Shown here: in pieces, positions 56,389 to 64,000 of the stretch | Layout: every line of letters starts with the position of its first letter | How positions within the stretch are numbered: position 1 is the first letter of the stretch | From: Torreya grandis | Lineage: Eukaryota > Streptophyta > Pinopsida > Cupressales > Taxaceae | Length of the DNA: 64,000 nucleotides | Reading direction: 5' to 3' | Assembly: GCA_037957365.1 (NCBI GenBank) | Contig: JARHVA010003166.1 | Span: 186,001-250,000 of the forward strand | Position numbers and translations under genes: made by a program | Notes under the pieces: generated by a model | Told to the model about the DNA's origin: nothing | The model's input: the letters and a program-made list of their open reading frames with translations, nothing else | The model's database searches: none

Positions 56389-59300
56389 CATGTGTGTTCT
56401 ATATCAAGCAAGAGAAACTTACCTCTTGGTTTAAGAGTAAGCATTCTATGAGGTCTAATAATTTATTGGGTTATTGGGAACTTTACTAAGTTTGGTTTTG
56501 AACTATAATGACCTATATAGTTCTATTATGTCCTACTTTACATCTTAAAATAGGTTTATTTCCATAACCTTTGACCAAACTCTCTTACATATCACTAGTT
56601 TATACCTAGCGTTTTTGAGACAAACTGCCAATCATACCCTAAGTGACTATGTTTCTCTATTTTCTCATTATGTCAAGGTCTAATCTCTTCATGAAGTGAT
56701 TGACCATTTTCTTCATAATCTTATCGAGTCTCCAAGTCCTCAACTCACTTCAAATAGCATTCCTAACCACTCTTTTAACTATCTAATCATATGGGCCTGT
56801 GCATGCACTTAGGACTATGCAAGATTAAACATGGTATGCTAAAATATGTTTCACTTATTTATTGAGTATGATATTGTGATGGGAAAATGTCAAAATATCT
56901 CAAGTGTTTTACTCTCTCTCATATATTCTAACTTCCGTTAGAGTTCTCCAAACAAACACAGTCCTTGAGAAAGTATGCAAACTATGTTTGTGTTAGATTT
57001 GTGACCATATGACCCTTATTTAGTAATTTTATTTGATTCCCTATTTAGGTCTCCATTGAATTGATATCCTAAGTTAATTTTTTTACAAATCACATGTTCA
57101 AACCATTATCTTCAAGTTTTGAGGGACCTTGAACATGACACAAAAAACTACAAGAGACTATAGACTGTGTGTATGCATTTTGGAATTGGTTTGTAGTCTT
57201 AGGGTTTAAAGAACCCTATTGATACATTAAAGCTTTAAAACTTATTAATGTTATTTTTATATTGAGAACCCTCATTCAAATTCCTATGTTTCCATCAAAA
57301 TTTCCATTATCCAAGTCAAATCTCTTCTCAACTGGTTGTAGGTACCCTTTTGAGAGCTCTAAGTGTGTCTAAGGTTTTTAGGTCTTTATTATCATTATTC
57401 AAACTACAAATGGATTTTTATATTGTGAATAAATTAATAAAATACTTTTCAATGACCTAAAGTTTCAAACCTTTTCAAACTTCATTGTTTAAGACCCATT
57501 TCAATACTAGCTGATTGTAAATGACAACATGAGAGCTGGCTATGTGTGTGAGTTTTGTAAGGATTATATGCCATACACTATGTATATCATCAATGTTCCA
57601 CTTTACGTATAATAAATATAATTTCATTGTAAGCTAAAATATCCATTTCAAAGCATTATGACCCCCTACATTCACTGATCTCCCCAAAATCATGTAGGTG
57701 TCTATCTACTTGGTTTGACTGTGTATGATCTTGAATTGTCCTTCTTGAACTCCACTTGTACACCAAATACATAAAATTATTTATCCTTCATAAATAAATT
57801 TCTCTTCTCATTCATTTCAAGTCCATTATTACTCTAAAAGAATCTTCAAACTTTGTTGTTCACTTGACCATGCCTACATTCCTATAGGTGACTATCTTAG
57901 GCAACTTGACTATGTTCTTAGGAGTTAAGCCTATAAAAAAAACATAGGCATATTACAGTATCTATTCCATTGAGATATATTTCTTCAATTCATTTCAAAC
58001 TCCATATCATCTTCAAGGAACTTCACCACCTCTTACACTATTTACCTACACATATAATCTTGTAGGTCTTTCTTAGGAGTAGTCTTACTAGCCATTACTT
58101 AGCTTTAGGTGTCTGGAAGATCCTCCATTGATCGAATTATATTTTAATATTGAAACAATAACCATACTTGCATGCTTGGGAAACCTTTATTAATATTGAC
58201 AACATGAAATTTCATTGAATAGTAGACCTAAAAGTCTGTAGGTGACCATATACAATCTTGTGTGTTTGAAACATTTGAAAAGTGCAACATGACTATTAGG
58301 ACTGGAAGATTATTATACTCAAATAATAAACGCCTTTAACCATGAAATCAAAACTCCAAGTTCTTTAGAAAAACATATTCAAACTACTTCAAATCACCTT
58401 GCTTAATTCGAACACATAGAATATAATCTCAAGAACTAAATGAAAGAATTGACCATTAAAGATTGTAAATAATACTTGTCTAATTAGAGGGAATTTAATG
58501 GATTAATAAGAGATTAGAGGATAATGAAAAACCATTGAAATGCATTAGACCACCTAAGGAACTTATAAACTCAAAAATATGTCAGTTACTTAAAATTGTG
58601 CATAAGAACCACTTTCCATGTGAAAAGGACATCCACACATGCCAAGAAGATGAGTTAATGTGTGTGAGTAATTAAAATAAATATTATAACTCAAATAATC
58701 TAGTTTCAAGTAACCATCAATTTACATTTTACACTAGACTTGCTCCAAACTTAGCCTACAAGGTTTTAAGCTCTCAAAAAGTAGTTTGTCTTCTTAGTGA
58801 TTGTTCAAAGAGATAAAATGACTAATACAATTACCAATTATAAAAAATTTAAGCCCATATGGGTCCAAAATTTGGCCAAAATATCATCCCCCAACTCTAA
58901 CTATATGGTTTGTACCATTTGATTGAAATATGTTTTCACTAGCTTATGAATGGAGTGATGGAGGAGAGAGAGAATATTTTGTGAATGTGGAGATTAAAAC
59001 TTCTTAAAATGATTATTACTAAAATTTAGAAATATAAAATATGTTTTTAATCTATTTTCACTTGAAAGTGAATTCAAGAGTCTATACAATTTTTTTAACT
59101 CCTCAAACTAGCATCAAAAACCAAGAATCTAACTTTGCTTTGACTAGCTAATAGGTGTAGTAGTTTTGTAACTAATCTAATCACTTTGTAATGTGTGTTT
59201 TATGTATTTTTCATTTAGATAACTGTGACAAACACATTCATGCATTTTTATCACCTTCAAGATAACAAAGGGACCTCAAGTTTCCACAACTTCATGAAAT

Positions 59301-59583
59301 GTTATTAGAAGATGTTTAGGACATAAAATGGCATTAATGAACCCATAATAACATATAACACAACTTGACCATGAATTATTTACTCATGACACCCCTAGAC
59401 CACTATATGACCAAAACATGAAATTACCTTAACTTTTCCAAACTAACCTTAAACAATGCTAACAAGGTTAAATGAATACTTCTAAGGACCATATAAACAT
59501 GACATGAACCCATGAAAATACCATGACAAGTTTGAATTTGGGGGGGGTGGCCAAATTTGACTTAGGGTCAAATCTTTTCAACA
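56389..59583 (-). repeat. Element A right LTR, second part
   Basis: Resumes with CATGTGTGTTCTATATCAAG, matching 20,499 onward in the left LTR, and ends TTTTCAACA at 59,583. It holds the second copy of the ~180-bp repeat array (about 56,990-58,430). The right copy has a short extra stretch near 58,860-58,900 and shorter runs elsewhere. Confidence 0.85.
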
Positions 59584-59588
59584 TTTCC
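59584..59588. repeat. Target-site duplication of element A, right copy
   Basis: TTTCC against TTTCT at 18,573-18,577; one transition. Confidence 0.65.
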
Positions 59589-59700
59589 TATCTAAAAATA
59601 TTTATAAATACGTATTACATATCTTGATTCTTTGAAATAAAGTCTTGTAATTATCTTTTATCCATGTCATCAAAACTACAAACTTATAATAGGATTGTGT
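59589..59700 (-). other. Element E, right-hand remainder
   Basis: TATCTAAAAATATTTATAAA and TTATCCATGTCATCAAAACT align with element D at 11,812-11,912 (CTCTAACAATATTTATGAAT and TTATCAGTGTCATCAAAAAT). This shows E continuing beyond element A. Similarity fades by about 59,760. Confidence 0.55.
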
Positions 59701-60159
59701 GGCTATAAACTAAAATCTAATTTTTTTGAAGTTGAGTACAACTTCGTCTAATAAAAGTCTAAATTATCATGTTTTCCTCCTAAATATGGGCACCACACAC
59801 ATAATATAATATGAATTATCCAAATGCCAAAATACTCATATAAGCATAACCACTAATTCATAAGCCCATAATCTTGATTCATTTGATCTAGTAGTCAAAA
59901 ATTTCTTCATGGCTCATGCCAAATTATAACTATGCTTATGTCATTAAGACAATCATCAGAATTGACCTCAACCATTGTTGATGTAGTTAGGGTCCATGTG
60001 GTCACTTTGGTAGGCTACAAGGCCATGTTATCTTCTCTTCTTATTCCCAAGACCACTCTTTCCACTTGTTTCTTCTTAGGTGACCTTGTAAATACCCCAT
60101 GTGATGAAAATTTGCTAACCTAGTTCCTGACCACTCTAAAAGGCTAGTGCAACTTCTTT
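59701..60159. other. Unassigned AT-rich DNA
   Basis: A 63-codon frame at 59,932-60,123 shows no motif. The E primer site and 5' LTR expected about here were not found. Confidence 0.4.
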
Positions 60160-60645
60160 GGGGTTGTAGAGTAGTAGGATTATGCCATGTGACAACATCT
60201 TACTGGCTTGTTGGTTTACAATCTTTGCACTTGGTACAAACATCTTTGAAACTACAAAGTAGAAGGATTTTGTCACATGGCAACATCTCACTCTCCTACT
60301 AGCCCATAGGCTTTGTACCTAGTATAAACATCCCCAATATTAAGGATCAATGGGATTATTCCACATGGCATCATCCTACCCACTTTCTAGTTTATAGGCT
60401 TTGTACCTAGTATGAATATTCTTGGGATTGAAAATCATTAGGATGATGCCATGTTGTAGCATCCCATTTACCCACTGAACCATAGGATTCTCACTTATTA
60501 CAAACATATCCAAGACTATAAGTTAACTAGATTATGTTACATGGTAATATCCTAGTCACCTATTGGTCTGTAGGCTTCATGCCTAGTACAGGCATCACTG
60601 GGATTGTAGGTTGTTAGGATGATTCTATTTAAAAACATCTTAATA
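60160..60645. repeat. 87/88-bp minisatellite, about 5.5 copies
   Basis: Units start near 60,160, 60,247, 60,334, 60,422, 60,510 and 60,598. Each contains versions of GGGATTGTAGGTTGTTAGGA, TGCCATGTGGCAACATCCTA, ATAGGCTTTGTACCTAGTA and ACAAACATCC. The unit has its own short palindrome, TGCCATGTGGCA. Units differ by roughly a fifth to a quarter by eye. Confidence 0.85.
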
Positions 60646-63635
60646 GCATATCACTAACCATAAAAAAACCAAGATGACACCACTCCCAAGTTCATGAGAA
60701 GATGATACATGGATTCTTTTGAAACACTCATTAAAAGGTTGAGAATTTGACTAAGGAAAAATACCAACGAAAAGCCAAGATAGTAAATGACCAAGGTAAA
60801 AGTATCTAACATTTTTGATATGATGCCATGTGGAATCATCTAACCAATGTTCTTAAAAAAAAAATGAATTGTCTAAGGCAAAATCCATGAAAATACACCC
60901 ATCTATAAGACATATAATGTAAAGTCTATGAAAATGAATTAAGTATATGAGGAAAACTTAATTATGGTAAAAGGCCTAAATTTCACCAAGTAAAAGATTA
61001 AAAATAAATCAAAAGGTGACCAAGGCAATTAAAGGCTAATTATGCCATTCCTCTATGTAGAAGAATTTAGCCAAGCTAGAATCCAACATTAAAAGTGAAG
61101 CACATGATAATAAGGATAAAATATGAAACCAATTGAACTAAAAAGCAATAAAACAAGAAAGTGCTGAGGCATGAACTATCCTTTGACACCAAACCAATAT
61201 TATTATTGGTTTAGTTTATCATCTAAATAACATGATGTAGGCTCAATTTTGAAAGCTGACTGATATGTTCAATAGAAGATAAAACTTTGAGAATGAACAC
61301 AAAGGCCCAATCTATTAAACTAAGCTAAAGGAATGATCAAATGTTTAAACAAAGAGTGTGAACAAAAAGTTAAGAAAGGTCTTAAAATATTTCTATAACA
61401 TTGGTTAAATTCTTACAAGGATTTCTACCATTAACCCACCTGATTACCTTGCATTATTAAATATTAGCCCAAGAGCCATGTTCTGTTGCAATTCTCCTTT
61501 TTATACAAGAGGATATTGATAAAATAAATATATAAGGTGGAAATATTACTCAAAAATTTAATTCATAACCCTTATAAAATTCATTTATTTATTATAATAG
61601 CCAAAAATTAGACTATACAGTCATATTATGCATTTATTCTTCCTAAGAAGCACTCAACCATATAATTAAGATCCACTCATTTATGGATAAGCTTAATCTA
61701 TAAAATAAATTCCAATAAAGTACATGAGGAGACACAAATCTCATATCTTAGGTTGATTATCTATAAGTTTTGAATAAGAAAGAATATTCACCATTTTATT
61801 AAAAGAGTCATACATGATTAAAAGTTACTCCCTGTTTGACAAATTCCATCCTGAGAGATCTACGTCAAGGCCTATTGAAGTTCTTAGTAACACCATTATT
61901 GTCAAATTTAGCTTTCACCCTTAAAAAAGTCTTTAAAATTCCTCACTTAATTGCATAATTGGATCACTTCTAGGTTATTTTTTTCCTATAATGGACATAA
62001 ACCTCTTGAGAGGGATAGTTCCCTTGATGAATCACCTTGATCCTCACCTAAAATATTTATTGACAATGAAAAGAGATAGAGATTCATATAATTATATGAA
62101 TATATATGGGGTGATGCAATAAAATTGAATACCTCAACATTGGAGTACACCACCCTCTTTAACCCTCCTATCAACCATTTTGAGCCATGCAATATATCCA
62201 CTAAGATATCATGTTGGTTTTGGGGTAATTTTAAGCTTCAAAATCAAATTAGAGAGAATTTTTAGCTATCTTAACATAATTCAAGCATAGTTTGAGTTGC
62301 TAACCATTAGAATTTTTTTATAAACACCCATGAATTTTAGAAATTAGTAATAATTTCATATCTTTATAAACAATTGTTAAGAAGCATGATTGCTCTAAAA
62401 CCCTTCAAAATGCTATCTAGATAACATGAACTTTACAAATTTGATCTATTGAAGTGTTTTTTTCTAAATAATGATTAATTATTTTGATTCAATATCCATG
62501 ATATCAAGACACCTTCTACCAAGTTTCAATAATTAATAAATGTTTAATAGTTGAAAAATAGACTTAGATGACAAGCATGCATGATAAATGAGCACCTAAA
62601 GGCCTATAAACCTAAAAGTGCATTTTTGGAGTATTTTTGTAATTGAACATGAACTTTTAATAATCATAAGATATATATGAAGTATATAAATTCATTTTAA
62701 AAATATATTGAGCTCTTGAGGCCATGTATATCTCAAAAAAAAATACTAAACTGGCATGTTTGCTACCCTAGGAAAACATAAAAACACAAAAATTAGCATA
62801 AATTTAATTCTATTGATCCAAAACCTATGAAATTTGAATTTAAGGTTTAATAAATATTTCATAATTTTAGTCATGGTATCGTGTACTTACTATACTTAAT
62901 GAGAGATAAAATTTAAAATTATAGGCTTGTGCATGCAAAAATGGTGAAAACTAGTTCTCAAGAAGCCCAAAAGTGCAAGAACTCAAGTTTTATTGATGAA
63001 AATGCATTTAAAATTTGTGTGTAGGTGTTACAAGGTTATTTCAATGAAATAATTTTTTTTTCAACCTATTTAATCCATTCATGAATGAATTAAATAAGAG
63101 AGACCTCTGTTTCAAGAACTTCTCAAGCACTACTGGAGCTCACACCTACAAGTTTGAACTAAGTCATCATCAAGAGCCATGAAGGACATTATGATAGGCC
63201 TCAAAATAGTTTATATTAGGTATTTTTTTCATGACATAACATTTAATTCAATTTTTTTATGTATTGAAGTATTCTCATATAACATTTAATGCAAAATAAG
63301 AATGTGGACATGGTCAAAAGGTCATCAAATGAGGAGCTTAAGTGTTACATCATCAATGCACCATCATAATTTAAATTCAAAATAATACCTCAGAAATATA
63401 AATAATCATATCTTCCCTCTACACCAAAATCAAGGAGAATAAGTTAAATCAAACAAGGACTTCTCAAAGTAGAGTTTCATCATGCAAGATTATCAGAGTT
63501 TGTTGAAGATAAAGTGGAGTTTTATCATACATCTTGATAGTCAAAAAAATCAAGCCTCCAAAAAATACATCCTCATCACCCTCACAAATTGGAGACTTAA
63601 AGTCAAGTAATGATACATTGGATAAGGAATAATAT
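60646..63635. other. Unassigned AT-rich DNA
   Basis: Nothing recognisable was found: no long frame, domain, LTR end or primer site on either strand. Frames of 61-71 codons at 60,654-60,839 and 61,986-62,201 have no motif. Confidence 0.5.
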
Positions 63636-63636
63636 G

Positions 63637-63755
63637 TTAGTTGAAAGTTAACTTCAGCTATGTTTTAGTTTTAAACTTTAATGAGGAAGAAAATGTCAAT
63701 TAAAAGTTAACTTCAGCTATGTTTCAATTTTAAGCCTTAATGAGGGCATTGATGA
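63637..63755. repeat. Tandem duplication of a 59-bp unit
   Basis: AAAGTTAACTTCAGCTATGT occurs at 63,644 and 63,703, followed in both by TTYARTTTTAARCYTTAATG. Two units, about 85-90% alike. Confidence 0.85.
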
Positions 63756-64000
63756 CAAGTTTTCATTATTTTACCTCACTAAGGAATCCTTTCACTATAT
63801 GTAATTGTTTTTTTTAAATAGTTTGATATACCTCTAGCCTGTTGTGGATCACGCTTACCAAATTTTAGATTTGTAAACACCTTATTAAGTAATAGAAAAT
63901 TTGATTTTACCTTCCCTTATGTTGGTTATTATGTGTAATTAATGAATTTTTTATGTAATCTTGAGATAATTATAGACTATCCCTAATTTATGTCCAATTT
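63756..64000. other. Unassigned AT-rich DNA at window end
   Basis: No feature seen. Confidence 0.5.

Larger units (their letters stand above)
18578..59583 (-). mobile_element. Element A: short-bodied retroelement with ~5-kb LTRs, hosting B and C
   Basis: Two LTRs of about 5.05 kb (18,578-23,665 and 36,511-38,346 + 56,389-59,583) flank an internal region of only about 2.2 kb once the nested element B is removed. The LTRs end in TATTGTC/TATTATC (from TGTTG) and CAACA. Orientation is taken as minus, because the one long internal ORF starts about 200 bp after the right LTR on that strand. No gag-like fold, RT or integrase is seen. It is best called a large retrotransposon derivative moved by another element's proteins. 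Element C sits in its right LTR and element B in its body. Confidence 0.7.

Noticed and set aside
18573..59591. An 8-bp duplication TTTCTTAT / TTTCCTAT around element A, suggesting a hAT- or MULE-like insertion
   Set aside because: The last three bases, TAT, are also present in the other LTR copy (TATTATCAC), so they belong to the LTR start. A 5-bp duplication, normal for LTR elements, remains.
1..64000. A host gene, tRNA or rRNA
   Set aside because: No exon series outside the PMD gene, no tRNA-like cloverleaf and no rRNA-like block was noticed on reading both strands. A tRNAscan-SE or Infernal run would be needed to exclude small RNA genes.

Overview
The window is plant nuclear DNA of the kind found between genes in very large genomes. 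It is AT-rich, poor in CpG, free of recognisable host genes, and made almost wholly of old, mutually nested LTR retrotransposons. A gymnosperm or another giant-genome seed plant fits best, but nothing in the sequence fixes the species. I found no rRNA, tRNA, CRISPR array or intact protein-coding gene.

Layout, left to right. (1) 1-12.2 kb: remains of two minus-strand Ty3/gypsy elements with Tat-like gag-protease coding, here called G (protease near 2.0-2.9 kb) and D (gag-protease 10.0-11.7 kb). The LTR between them (3738-4441 plus 8396-8653) was split by a complete but coding-dead Ty1/copia element, F (4442-8390), with equal 722-bp LTRs and a perfect 5-bp target-site duplication (TSD). (2) 12.2-18.6 kb: an 1840-bp LTR that seems to be shared by D and by a third element of the same family, E (gag-protease 16.8-18.5 kb). 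(3) 18,578-59,583: element A, with LTRs of about 5.05 kb, inserted in E, which resumes after 59,588. A's internal region is only about 2.2 kb and carries one tyrosine/proline-rich then acidic ORF. (4) Inside A's internal region sits element B (23,883-34,531, minus strand): 1.2-kb LTRs, a nearly complete gag, no pol, and an antisense gene for a plant mobile domain (PMD) protein. (5) Inside A's right LTR sits element C (38,347-56,383, plus strand): a Tat-type gypsy element with 5.8-kb LTRs and gag, protease, archaeal-type RNase H, RT, RNase H and integrase, all broken by stops and frameshifts. (6) 59.6-64 kb: a short stretch of E, an 88-bp minisatellite and unassigned AT-rich DNA.

The most unusual object is element C. 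Each of its two LTRs carries, upstream of the LTR promoter (that is, in U3), an ORF of about 1,100 codons with no domain I recognise, preceded by about eleven imperfect palindromes of about 35 bp. Where one LTR copy has a stop codon the other usually keeps the sense codon, so the frame was probably largely open when C inserted. The second striking object is the PMD gene in B: 19 in-frame stops over about 1.2 kb with no TAA and no evident frameshift, which points to methylation-driven C-to-T decay.

All boundaries were found by eye from repeated ends, TSDs, primer binding sites and polypurine tracts. Divergence figures are given only where I counted them.
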